19,778 bases of DNA from an uncultured Selenomonadaceae bacterium (GTDB taxonomy: Bacteria > Bacillota > Negativicutes > Selenomonadales > Selenomonadaceae), in contig CAJOKY010000010.1 of NCBI GenBank assembly GCA_905235425.1, positions 1-19,778 on the forward strand, in the 5' to 3' direction. The stretch's first letter is position 1. Each line of letters opens with the position of its first letter. The notes under the pieces were generated by a model. It searched no databases. It was not told where the DNA came from and worked only from the letters and a program-made list of their open reading frames with translations. A program made the translations under genes and the position numbers. This document shows, piece by piece, positions 1 to 6,323 of the stretch.

Positions 1-102
1 CTGCACAATCGCTTTCATGACAATGCCGTTGCCGCAACCTGGACACCATAAATGCGGCAGACGATTTTGTCTGAAATATGTTTCGTAACTTCTCTCAACC
101 AT
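1..102 (-). CDS. korB: 2-oxoacid:ferredoxin oxidoreductase beta subunit, N-terminal part
   Basis: Only the first 34 codons are inside the window; the gene continues past the left edge. The visible peptide starts MVERSYETYF and contains LPHLWCPGCGNGIVMKAI, the N-terminal cysteine motif (WCPGCGNG) of KorB-type beta subunits. In this family the beta subunit binds thiamine diphosphate and a [4Fe-4S] cluster and carries out decarboxylation of a 2-oxoacid (2-oxoglutarate in KOR) to an acyl-CoA with reduction of ferredoxin in the cytoplasm. The ATG at 102-100 lies inside the end of korA (stop at 97-95), giving an 8-base overlap, so translation is probably coupled. The substrate cannot be proved from 34 residues; neighbours KorD and KorA support 2-oxoglutarate. 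Confidence 0.85.
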   Translation of the reverse strand, partial: MVERSYETYFRQNRLPHLWCPGCGNGIVMKAIVQ

Positions 103-1247
103 TGCCGCGCACCTCGTTTACCAATTCATTAACTGCCGATTCAATTTCGTCCGGTTCAAAAATTGTCATATCGTACTTGCCGCAGAATTTCACGGGGCAT
201 TGACCATTTGCCGCGCGTCTAACTTCGCCGACAAGCTGACCGTAGTTAAGCTCCGCCATGACAATGCCTTTAACTTTTTTGGCAAGGTTGAAAATAATTT
301 TATCGGCAAAGGGGAATATCGTAACCAATCTGACAAAACCGATTTTCAAACCTTTGGCGCGACAATTTTTAACCGCCTCATAAGCAGTACGCGCAGTGCC
401 GCCGAATGCCACAACTGCAAATTCCGCGTCGTCCATGAAATATTCCTGCACTTCAATAATCTCATCTTCTGCGCGAGAAATTTTTTCATGAAGGCGGCGA
501 ATCAAAATTTCCGTGGACTTTTGGACTGCCGACGGGGAAACCCGTTTCATCATGAATCAAGCCGGTAACATGTATGCGGTAACCTTCGCCGAAGTTCGCG
601 ACGTTCGGTACTAAATCGTCATCAGCGGCGTAGGGTTGATAACCTTCTGCACGGGATTTTTTGGGAATGCGACGCGGGAAAATTTCCAATTCATCAGCTG
701 TAGGAAGTTCGACGTTTTCGCGCAGGTGACCTACAATTTCGTCCATAAGCAAAATTACCGGCGTCCTGAATTTCTCCGCGAAGTTCACGGACTTAACTGT
801 TAAGTCGAAGGCTTCACGAACAGACCAGGGACTTAAAACAATAATGGGGTGATCGCCGTGCGTACCCCAACGCGCCTGCATAACGTCACCTTGCGAAGGG
901 GCGGTAGGTTGCCCTGTCGAAGGACCAACGCGCTGGACGTTTACGATAACGGCGGGAATTTCTGCCTCTGCCGCGTAACCGATTAATTCCTGCTTAAGGG
1001 AAATGCCGGGACCGGAAGACGCGGTTAAAACTTTTTTACCTGCAAGCGACGCGCCGAGTATAACGCCCATGCTTGCAATTTCGTCCTCCATTTGAATAAA
1101 AGTGCCGCCGACTTTCGGCAAAAGTTTAGCCATTGTTTCAGCAATTTCAGTTGAAGGAGTTATGGGGTAACCGCCGAAAAAACGGACGCCTGCCGCCAAT
1201 GCGCCTTCTGCAACGGCTTCATTGCCCTGCATCAATTTTGCGCTCAT
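95..1247 (-). pseudogene. korA: 2-oxoglutarate:ferredoxin oxidoreductase alpha subunit, with a one-base frameshift
   Basis: The N-terminal part runs from ATG 1247 (MSAKLMQGNEAVAEGALAAG) and shows GGYPITPSTEIAE, IQMEDEIASMG, TASSGPGISLKQE and VQRVGPSTGQPT, all typical of KorA. It keeps frame to GFPVGSPKVH near 512. The remainder (EILIRRLHEKISRAEDEI to NEVRGNG, stop at 95) is in the next frame. Removing one base of the CC pair at 511-512 restores a single protein of about 383 residues, the usual KorA length. The alpha subunit pairs with KorB and the KorD ferredoxin subunit to oxidise 2-oxoglutarate to succinyl-CoA. The ATG overlaps the korD stop (ATGA). The break is not in a long homopolymer, so it may be a sequencing or assembly error, or a recent mutation; the rest of both parts looks fully conserved. 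Related enzymes for branched-chain 2-oxoacids (VorB) are the main alternative. Confidence 0.85.
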
Positions 1248-1450
1248 TTTTTCTCCTCCTTCACTTTGTCTACGAAAATTGCGTAATCGGGGCAACGAAG
1301 TTCGCACTGTCCGCAAGCTATGCATGCTTCGTGATTTGCCACATAAATTTTCCCCAATTTGTCCAACGCCAAAACTTGTTTGGGACAAAACGCCGCGCAG
1401 ATACCGCAACCTTTGCACCTGTCAAGTTTCAGTGTAAACTCCGACTTCAT
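1244..1450 (-). CDS. korD: ferredoxin-like subunit of 2-oxoglutarate oxidoreductase
   Basis: A 68-residue protein with two [4Fe-4S] binding motifs, CKGCGICAAFCP (residues about 13-24) and CIACGQCELRCP (about 43-54), the arrangement of small bacterial two-cluster ferredoxins. In KOR enzymes this delta-type subunit carries electrons from the catalytic alpha/beta pair to free ferredoxin. It is first in the operon, ahead of korA (ATGA overlap at 1244-1247) and korB. The ATG at 1450-1448 is preceded on the minus strand by an AGGAGGG ribosome binding site at 1465-1459, a strong match. An extended -10 promoter lies further upstream (1488-1496). Confidence 0.88.
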   Translation of the reverse strand: MKSEFTLKLDRCKGCGICAAFCPKQVLALDKLGKIYVANHEACIACGQCELRCPDYAIFVDKVKEEKK

Positions 1451-1487
1451 TAACTAAGCCCTCCTGTTATATTTTTAAATCATTTGG

Positions 1488-1496
1488 ATTATACCA
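1488..1496 (-). promoter_or_regulatory. extended -10 promoter for the kor operon
   Basis: On the minus strand the sequence reads TGGTATAAT, a perfect -10 box (TATAAT, plus-strand 1488-1493) with the TGn extension (1494-1496). There is no good -35 at 17 bases; a TTGACG lies about 32 bases upstream, too far to serve. It sits about 38 bases ahead of the korD start, so it is the best candidate for korDAB transcription. Confidence 0.6.
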
Positions 1497-1561
1497 TTTG
1501 AAAAATTTTTTGAAAAGTTGCCGCCGTCAAGTATACAATGCACATTTTTAGGGATTAGGGA

Positions 1562-1600
1562 ACAAAAAAAATCCCGACATAAATTTTATGCCGGAATTTT
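1562..1600 (-). terminator. rho-independent terminator after rfbD
   Basis: Read on the minus strand, ATTCCGGCATAAA is followed after a very short loop by TTTATGTCGGGAT and a run of seven or more T. The arms pair over 13 positions with two G-U pairs. It begins about 28 bases after the rfbD stop and separates rfbD from the kor operon. Confidence 0.85.
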
Positions 1601-1625
1601 AACTTGTAGCCTTTAGCTTGTAGTT
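1598..1625 (-). repeat. four degenerate heptamers directly after the rfbD stop codon
   Basis: On the minus strand the 28 bases after the TAA of rfbD divide into AACTACA, AGCTAAA, GGCTACA and AGTTAAA. They share the nnCTAnA / CTAA pattern seen in the larger arrays of this window and begin immediately after the stop codon. Two further units of the TTAGGGA type lie at 1548-1561 on the plus strand, between this terminator and the kor promoter. Confidence 0.55.
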
Positions 1626-2468
1626 TTAAGCCTTAATCTCTATCAAATATCTTTTCACTGCGTCTTGCCAATCGGGAAGGCGTGAAAATCCTGCCGCATC
1701 CAAAGATTTTTTGCTAAGCCGCGAATTGAAAGGACGTCGCGCAGGCGTCGGATATTCTGCCGTAGTAATTGCCTCGACTTCGACATCTTTCTTTGCCTGC
1801 TTGAAAATTTCTGCCGCAAATTCCGCCCAACTGCAAAAACCTTCATTAGTGGCATGGTACGTGCCAAATTTATCAGTGTGAACCATATCGACAAGCAAAG
1901 GCGCAAGGTCTTTCGTGTACGTGGGACTGCCGATTTGGTCTGCAATTACGCGTAATTTTTTATGCGTCTTCGCAAGGTTTAACATTGTCTTTACAAAATT
2001 TTTTCCATTCTTGCCGAAAACCCAACTGATTCGCACGATAAAATTTCTTCTGTTAATCGCGCGGACCGAATCTTCGCCCAAAAGTTTACTCCTGCCGTAA
2101 ACATTGCACGGAGCTTTTTCGTCCGTCACTTCGTAGGGTGTATTGCCGTCACCGCCGAAAACGTAATCGGTGCTGGGATAAAGTAACTTCGCCTCAACGT
2201 CGCGGCAAGCCTCCGCAATATGGCGCGTTGCAAGAGCATTTACCGTAAGCGCCAATTCCGCTTCGCTTTCCGCCTTGTCAACGGCAGTATAAGCCGCGCA
2301 GTGAATAACGGCATCGGGTTTATGTTTCGTAATAAAATCTTTAATGCTTTTTTCGTCAGTCAAATCAATTTCTTTACGCGTCGTGACGATAAATTTTTCA
2401 CTGCGCCTGTCGAGTTCATCTGCTACATCATAACCGAGTTGACCGGTTATTCCTGTTACAATTATCAT
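1626..2468 (-). CDS. rfbD: dTDP-4-dehydrorhamnose reductase
   Basis: A 280-residue short-chain dehydrogenase of the extended type. It shows the N-terminal nucleotide-binding motif VTGITGQLGYDV, CAAYTAVDKAE, the STDYVFGG segment, and the catalytic YGRSK (Tyr-x-x-x-Lys). This combination is characteristic of RfbD/RmlD, which reduces dTDP-4-keto-L-rhamnose to dTDP-L-rhamnose with NAD(P)H for surface polysaccharide. I chose ATG 2468 (MIIVTG) because an upstream ATG at 2507 would add 13 residues not expected for the family and has no ribosome binding site, whereas an AGGAGAG lies upstream of 2468, although at a long spacing of about 13 bases. No rfbA, rfbB or rfbC is in the window, so the rest of the rhamnose pathway must be elsewhere. 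It lies downstream of the 125-residue hypothetical gene on the same strand and may be co-transcribed with it. Confidence 0.92.
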   Translation of the reverse strand: MIIVTGITGQLGYDVADELDRRSEKFIVTTRKEIDLTDEKSIKDFITKHKPDAVIHCAAYTAVDKAESEAELALTVNALATRHIAEACRDVEAKLLYPSTDYVFGGDGNTPYEVTDEKAPCNVYGRSKLLGEDSVRAINRRNFIVRISWVFGKNGKNFVKTMLNLAKTHKKLRVIADQIGSPTYTKDLAPLLVDMVHTDKFGTYHATNEGFCSWAEFAAEIFKQAKKDVEVEAITTAEYPTPARRPFNSRLSKKSLDAAGFSRLPDWQDAVKRYLIEIKA

Positions 2469-2539
2469 AAGTTCTGCTAATCTCTCCTTAAAAATTTTTA
2501 ATTTCAAAAGTTAGTAGTTAAAAAAATAAAAGCTTTAAA

Positions 2540-2917
2540 TTAAATTTCTTCGATATCTTCGGGATGTGACTTGATATAGTCAAAATAGCGTTCAAGTTCT
2601 TCGCCGAAATCTTTATCTTCAATCGCCTTAAGCTGGAGCGCCAACATGGCAACTGCCGAAATACGCGCGAGTTCATGCGGCTTGAAAGTTGAAATGAGTT
2701 TGGCAACGGTACGTGCCATTTCGCCTACAACGTCTCTTTCGTAAGTGCCGACACGATTCAAAAAGAGAAGATCAAACATCTGCTGTTCCAACGGCGACCA
2801 ATCAAGAGAAATACCGGCATTGGAGCGCGGACTTTCGTGATATTCAATATCTTCATCAACGTCACCGATATCCGGAATATACATTTCTTCTTCGTCATCA
2901 AAATTCTGTTTTTTCAT
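2540..2917 (-). CDS. acidic hypothetical protein, 125 residues
   Basis: I do not recognise this protein. The first about 30 residues are very acidic and probably disordered (MKKQNFDDEEEMYIPDIGD, then further D/E). Residues about 35-120 look alpha-helical and compact (LDWSPLEQQMFDLLFLNR, then ERDVVGEMARTVAKLISTF, then ARISAVAMLALQLKAIEDKD), ending again acidic (HPEDIEEI). No signal peptide, membrane segment or cysteine pair is visible. A GGAGG-like site lies ahead of the ATG at 2917. It has its own promoter (2960-2988), divergent from aspartokinase, and is probably followed by rfbD after a 71-base gap. The ordinary codon use and strong start signals suggest a real gene; function unknown. Confidence 0.75.
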   Translation of the reverse strand: MKKQNFDDEEEMYIPDIGDVDEDIEYHESPRSNAGISLDWSPLEQQMFDLLFLNRVGTYERDVVGEMARTVAKLISTFKPHELARISAVAMLALQLKAIEDKDFGEELERYFDYIKSHPEDIEEI

Positions 2918-2959
2918 GAAAAAAATTCGCCTCCATGATAAAAATTTTTCATGTTTATC

Positions 2960-2988
2960 AGTATAGCATTAATTTCAATTAACTGCAA
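2960..2988 (-). promoter_or_regulatory. promoter for the hypothetical gene/rfbD
   Basis: On the minus strand TTGCAG (plus 2983-2988) is followed after 17 bases by TATACT (2960-2965), which is also preceded by TGC, an extended -10. Both spacing and boxes fit a housekeeping sigma promoter. Confidence 0.7.
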
Positions 2989-2994
2989 ATTTTT

Positions 2995-3012
2995 TTGTAT
3001 CGCTGTATACAA
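2995..3012. promoter_or_regulatory. palindrome midway between divergent promoters
   Basis: TTGTATCGCTGTATACAA is an inverted repeat with 6-base arms (TTGTAT/ATACAA); its right part contains the 8-base palindrome TGTATACA. It lies exactly between the -35 box of the minus-strand promoter (2983-2988) and that of the aspartokinase promoter (3024-3029), the place expected for an operator controlling both. The factor is unknown. Confidence 0.45.
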
Positions 3013-3023
3013 GGGGAAAATTT

Positions 3024-3052
3024 TTGACGGCAGAAAAAATCTTTGCTAAAAT
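3024..3052 (+). promoter_or_regulatory. promoter for aspartokinase
   Basis: TTGACG (3024-3029), a 17-base spacer and TAAAAT (3047-3052) make a near-consensus promoter. The expected transcript start is near 3059. The short leader holds AGATC-CATC-GATCT (3071-3084), a small inverted repeat just ahead of the AAAGGAG ribosome binding site. Confidence 0.75.
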
Positions 3053-3102
3053 TTTAAATCTAAAAACTATAGATCCATCGATCTAAAAGGAGTGGTATTG
3101 AA

Positions 3103-4335
3103 TTGGCTCTCGTTGTAAAAAAATTCGGCGGCAGTTCAGTTGCAACGACAGAAAAAATTTTGGCGGTGGCACAAAGAATTTTAAGCGAGAAAAAGCCCGA
3201 CGATAAAATTGTTGTGGTTGTATCGGCAATGGGTGATACTACGGACAATCTGATAACGTTGGCTGAAGGAATTGACAAAGAACCGTACAAGGCAAGTTAC
3301 CTGCGCGAAATGGATATGCTTTTAACAACGGGCGAACAAATTTCAATTTCACTTTTGGCAATGGCTTTTCAAAAACTGGGACAGCCTGCAATTTCTTTAA
3401 CCGGTTCAATGGTCGGCATGAAAACTGATTCAGTGCATACGAAAGGCAGAATTTTGGATATAAATCCTGCACGCGTATTTGAAGAACTTGAAAAAGGAAA
3501 TATCGTAGTTGTAGCCGGTTTTCAAGGCGCAGATAAATTAGGCGATCCCGTGACATTGGGACGCGGCGGCTCAGATGCGTCTGCGGTTGCGCTTGCCGGT
3601 GCGCTTAAAGCCGATGAATGCGAAATTTTTACCGACGTTGACGGCGTTTATTCTGCCGATCCGCGAATTGTTAAAAATGCTCACAAAATGAAGGAAATTA
3701 CCTACCGTGAAATGTTGGAAATGGCGCGTTTAGGCGCAGGTGTAATGCAGCCGCGCTCTGTTGAAATGGGTCATTACTTCCACATTCCGATTCACGTTCG
3801 TTCAACTTTTAATGACAAAATCGGCACGGTTATCAGGGAGGCATACACTTTGGAAGATAATTATTTTGAAATTCGCGGCGTGGCGCACGATCCAAAAGTT
3901 GCAAAAATCGCTGTACTCGGCGTCTCAAATACGCCCGGCATTGCGTACAAAATTTTTTCGGCGCTTGCCGATGCAAATATCAGCGTGGATATGATTGTAC
4001 AGAGCATTCGTAACCTTGAAAAAAATATTACCGATATGGTTTTCACGATTGACGAATCAGACTTGGCGCAGGCAAAAAAAGTCATTGATAAAGTTGCCGA
4101 AGAAATTGACGCCGCGTCGGTTTTGGTTGAAGAAGACGTGGCAAAAGTTTCAATTGTAGGCGCTGGTATGGTAGGCAATCCCGGCGTTGCGTCAAAAATG
4201 TTCGGCGCACTTTCAAAAGCCGGTGTCAATATCGATATTATCAGCACATCTGAAATAAGTGTTTCCTGCCTTATAAAAGGTTCGCAACTTGTTGAGGCGG
4301 TCAACAGCATTCACGACGAATTTTTTAAAGAATAA
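3103..4335 (+). CDS. lysC: aspartokinase
   Basis: A 410-residue monofunctional aspartokinase, which phosphorylates L-aspartate with ATP as the first step toward lysine, threonine, methionine and diaminopimelate. Visible motifs are the N-terminal VVKKFGGSSV (residues 4-13), TTGEQIS, LGRGGSDASAVALA and FTDVDGVYSADPR, followed by two ACT regulatory domains in the last about 150 residues (IAVLGVSNTPGIAYKIF; VSIVGAGMVGNPGVASKMF). The length fits the family. Start is TTG at 3103 with AAAGGAG at 3087-3093, about 10 bases upstream. An ACT-bearing enzyme like this is normally feedback-inhibited by lysine and/or threonine, but which one cannot be read here. The aminotransferase follows after 33 bases and is probably in the same transcript. 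Confidence 0.95.
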   Translation: MALVVKKFGGSSVATTEKILAVAQRILSEKKPDDKIVVVVSAMGDTTDNLITLAEGIDKEPYKASYLREMDMLLTTGEQISISLLAMAFQKLGQPAISLTGSMVGMKTDSVHTKGRILDINPARVFEELEKGNIVVVAGFQGADKLGDPVTLGRGGSDASAVALAGALKADECEIFTDVDGVYSADPRIVKNAHKMKEITYREMLEMARLGAGVMQPRSVEMGHYFHIPIHVRSTFNDKIGTVIREAYTLEDNYFEIRGVAHDPKVAKIAVLGVSNTPGIAYKIFSALADANISVDMIVQSIRNLEKNITDMVFTIDESDLAQAKKVIDKVAEEIDAASVLVEEDVAKVSIVGAGMVGNPGVASKMFGALSKAGVNIDIISTSEISVSCLIKGSQLVEAVNSIHDEFFKE

Positions 4336-4368
4336 ATTTTATGTTATATTAAGAGAGAGGTTACATAA

Positions 4369-5610
4369 ATGTCAATGAGTATGGCGGCAAGTCACGCCGT
4401 CAACAGAACTTTATATGATCCTATTTTTGCGGCAAACAGCGCTTGCAAAGAAGCGATAAAAATTCATGGCAAGGATAAAGTCACCAATGCGACCATCGGC
4501 GTTGTTTTGGACGAAGACGGCAAACTTGCCGTTATGCCGACGGTAGAAAAAATTTTTCGTGAAATGCCTATGTCCGACTTCACGTCCTACGCGGCACTTT
4601 CCGGCAACGCTGACTTTATCGACGCGGTTAAAAATATTATTTTCGGTGAAACAAAATGCGACGGCTACTTCAGCGCGGTTGCAACTGCCGGCGGTACAGG
4701 CGCGATTCACCACGCCATTGCTAACTACGCCGAGCGCGGTGAAGTTGTTTTAACTTCGGATTGGTGCTGGGGAAATTACAAGACAATCTGCGCGGAAACA
4801 GGTAAACGCCTTGAAACATTTAAGCTTTTCAATGACGAACTGACGCAGTTTAACTTAACCGCGTTTGCCGATAAAGTTGAAAATCTTCTTAAGGTGCAGG
4901 ATTCACTGCTGATAATTTTAAATACACCCGCGCATAATCCTACCGGCTACGCCTTGACAAGCGACGAATGGGACGGCGTTTTGGACATTATAAAAAATCA
5001 CGCGGCGAAGGGTAAAAAAATTTCCATGCTTGCCGACGTTGCTTATATTGACTTTTCAGCAGAAAAAAATGTTGCATGGAGCTTTGCAAAAAAATTCGCC
5101 AATATGCCTTCCAATGTCTTAATAATGTTGGCTTTCAGTATGTCGAAGAGCTACACTTTCTACGGTCAACGCGCAGGCGCTCTTGCCGCGTTTTCGACAG
5201 ACGCCGACGTTATAAAGGAATTTGACGACACAAATAAATTTTCTTGCCGCGCCACTTGGTCAAATGTAAACAACGGCGCTCAAGTTATCTGTTCAAAAAT
5301 TTATCGTGACGAAAAACTCCGCGCAGATTTAGAAAAGGATCAAGCCGCGCTTAGAAATTTGGTAAACAGCCGCGCAGATATTTTTGTGAAAGAGGCGGCA
5401 AGTTGCGGCTTAAAAATAGTCCCGTACAAAGGCGGCTTTTTCATAGCTGTACCTGCCGAAAATCCCGCCGCCATCTGTGAAAAACTGCATGAAGATTTAA
5501 TTTTCGCCGTACCGCTTAAACTCGGTATTCGTGTTGCAGTTTGTTCAATGCCGCTTGCAAAAATTCCGGGCGTCGCCGAAAAACTTCACGCCGCCATGAA
5601 AATTTCTTAA
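4369..5610 (+). CDS. PLP-dependent class I aminotransferase (aspartate/aromatic type)
   Basis: A 413-residue fold-type I aminotransferase. It shows the cofactor-side segment ATAGGTGAIHHAI, the NTPAHNPTGYAL loop (NPTG), LADVAYIDF, and the Schiff-base lysine in SMSKSYTFYGQRAGAL (Lys about 260), with Arg in the C-terminal GIRVAVCSMP for substrate carboxylate. This fits aspartate or aromatic amino-acid aminotransferases, which move the amino group between an amino acid and 2-oxoglutarate. The substrate cannot be decided, but its place 33 bases after aspartokinase suggests aspartate-family metabolism. Start at ATG 4369 is chosen because GAGAGAGG (4353-4360) is 8 bases upstream; ATG codons at 4375 and 4381 are alternatives. 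A terminator hairpin follows at 5670. Confidence 0.88.
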   Translation: MSMSMAASHAVNRTLYDPIFAANSACKEAIKIHGKDKVTNATIGVVLDEDGKLAVMPTVEKIFREMPMSDFTSYAALSGNADFIDAVKNIIFGETKCDGYFSAVATAGGTGAIHHAIANYAERGEVVLTSDWCWGNYKTICAETGKRLETFKLFNDELTQFNLTAFADKVENLLKVQDSLLIILNTPAHNPTGYALTSDEWDGVLDIIKNHAAKGKKISMLADVAYIDFSAEKNVAWSFAKKFANMPSNVLIMLAFSMSKSYTFYGQRAGALAAFSTDADVIKEFDDTNKFSCRATWSNVNNGAQVICSKIYRDEKLRADLEKDQAALRNLVNSRADIFVKEAASCGLKIVPYKGGFFIAVPAENPAAICEKLHEDLIFAVPLKLGIRVAVCSMPLAKIPGVAEKLHAAMKIS

Positions 5611-5637
5611 TCCGCAAAAAATTTGACATTTTGCCTA

Positions 5638-5666
5638 TTGACATTTTGTCGATAACAGATTATCAT
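5638..5666 (+). promoter_or_regulatory. promoter for groESL
   Basis: A perfect TTGACA (5638-5643), a 17-base spacer and TATCAT (5661-5666). An 11-base direct copy of the -35 region (TTGACATTTTG) occurs 15 bases upstream at 5623-5633. No CIRCE element (TTAGCACTC-N9-GAGTGCTAA) is present, so HrcA control is not visible here. The predicted start, near 5673, falls inside the terminator hairpin that begins at 5670. Confidence 0.75.
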
Positions 5667-5669
5667 AGT

Positions 5670-5693
5670 AGCCGTTTTCAATGACGGCTTTTT
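5670..5693 (+). terminator. terminator after the aminotransferase, overlapping the groES start site
   Basis: AGCCGT (5670-5675) and ACGGCT (5684-5689) form a 6-base stem with an 8-base loop, followed by a T run to 5693. It would end transcripts from the aminotransferase. Transcripts starting at the promoter just upstream would lack part of the left arm and so escape it. Confidence 0.7.
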
Positions 5694-5741
5694 ACTTGTA
5701 CAAAAAAAGTTAAAAGCGTAATTTAGAGGAGGCAAAAATTT

Positions 5742-6023
5742 ATGATTAAACCCCTTGGTGACAGAGTTGTAATTGAAGTTGCCGAAGTCGAACTTAAAAC
5801 GAAGAGCGGTATTATTATGCCGGAAACTTCAAAAGAAAAACCGCAGAAAGGCAAAGTTATTGCCGTCGGTACGGGCAAACTTCTTGATAACGGCACCCGC
5901 GCAGTTCCCGAAGTCAAAGTTGGCGACGAAATTATTTATAACAAGTACGCGGGCAGTGAAGTCAAGGTGGACGAAAAAGATTATCTCATCATCCGCGAAA
6001 GCGATATTTTAGCAGTGATTTAA
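5742..6023 (+). CDS. groES: co-chaperonin GroES
   Basis: A 93-residue protein, full length for GroES. It begins MIKPLGDRVVIEVAE and has the mobile-loop region KTKSGIIMPETSKEKPQKG, then KVIAVGTGKLLDNG, KVGDEIIYNKYAGSEVKVD and YLIIRESDILAV. GroES caps the GroEL ring and is needed for productive folding in the cytoplasm. An AGAGGAGG ribosome binding site lies about 8 bases ahead of the ATG. It is followed by groEL, but after an unusually long 300-base spacer filled with heptamer repeats rather than the usual few tens of bases. Confidence 0.97.
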   Translation: MIKPLGDRVVIEVAEVELKTKSGIIMPETSKEKPQKGKVIAVGTGKLLDNGTRAVPEVKVGDEIIYNKYAGSEVKVDEKDYLIIRESDILAVI

Positions 6024-6303
6024 TTTAGCAATTAGCGGTTAGCCCCTAAAAGCTAATCAGGGAACAGGGAACAGGGATTAGGGATCAGTTTTCCTAAAAC
6101 CTAGCACCTAAAAGCTAACCCCTAATCAGGGAGCAGGGATTAGGGAGCAGGGATCAGTTTTCCTAAAAAGCACCTAAAAGCTAACCCCTAATCAGGGAGC
6201 AGGGAGCAGGGAGTAGGGAACAGTTTTACTAACACCTAAAACCTAAAAGCTAACAGCTAAAACCTAAAAGCTAATCGCTAACAGCTAACCCCTAACACCT
6301 AAC
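6024..6303 (+). repeat. heptamer repeat array filling the groES-groEL spacer
   Basis: The 280 bases directly after the groES stop can be read as 40 seven-base units, ending just before the TTGGAGG of groEL. Units are of three kinds: nTTAGCn at the start (TTTAGCA, ATTAGCG, GTTAGCC), CTAAnnn, and GGGAnnn (AGGGAAC, GGGAGCA, GGGATTA). Runs of CTAA and GGGA units alternate in three larger copies of about 65-70 bases, each passing through CCTAAAAGCTAA and, in the first two, GGGATCAGTTTTCC. Small phase slips of one to a few bases occur between blocks, for example near 6093 and 6170. In the second copy CCCTAATC (6120-6127) can pair with GATTAGGG (6138-6145). I see no promoter or open reading frame inside. 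Confidence 0.85.
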
Positions 6304-6323
6304 ATTGGAGGTAAATTTTTTAA

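Noticed and set aside
200..568. Plus-strand open frame of 122 codons across korA
   Set aside because: It is a shadow of korA on the opposite strand with no start signals or recognisable domain.
5611..5741. CIRCE operator for HrcA upstream of groES
   Set aside because: Neither TTAGCACTC nor GAGTGCTAA is present in the region.
6024..6303. CRISPR array
   Set aside because: No conserved repeat of about 30 bases with unique spacers; the pattern is 7-base units throughout, and no cas genes are near.
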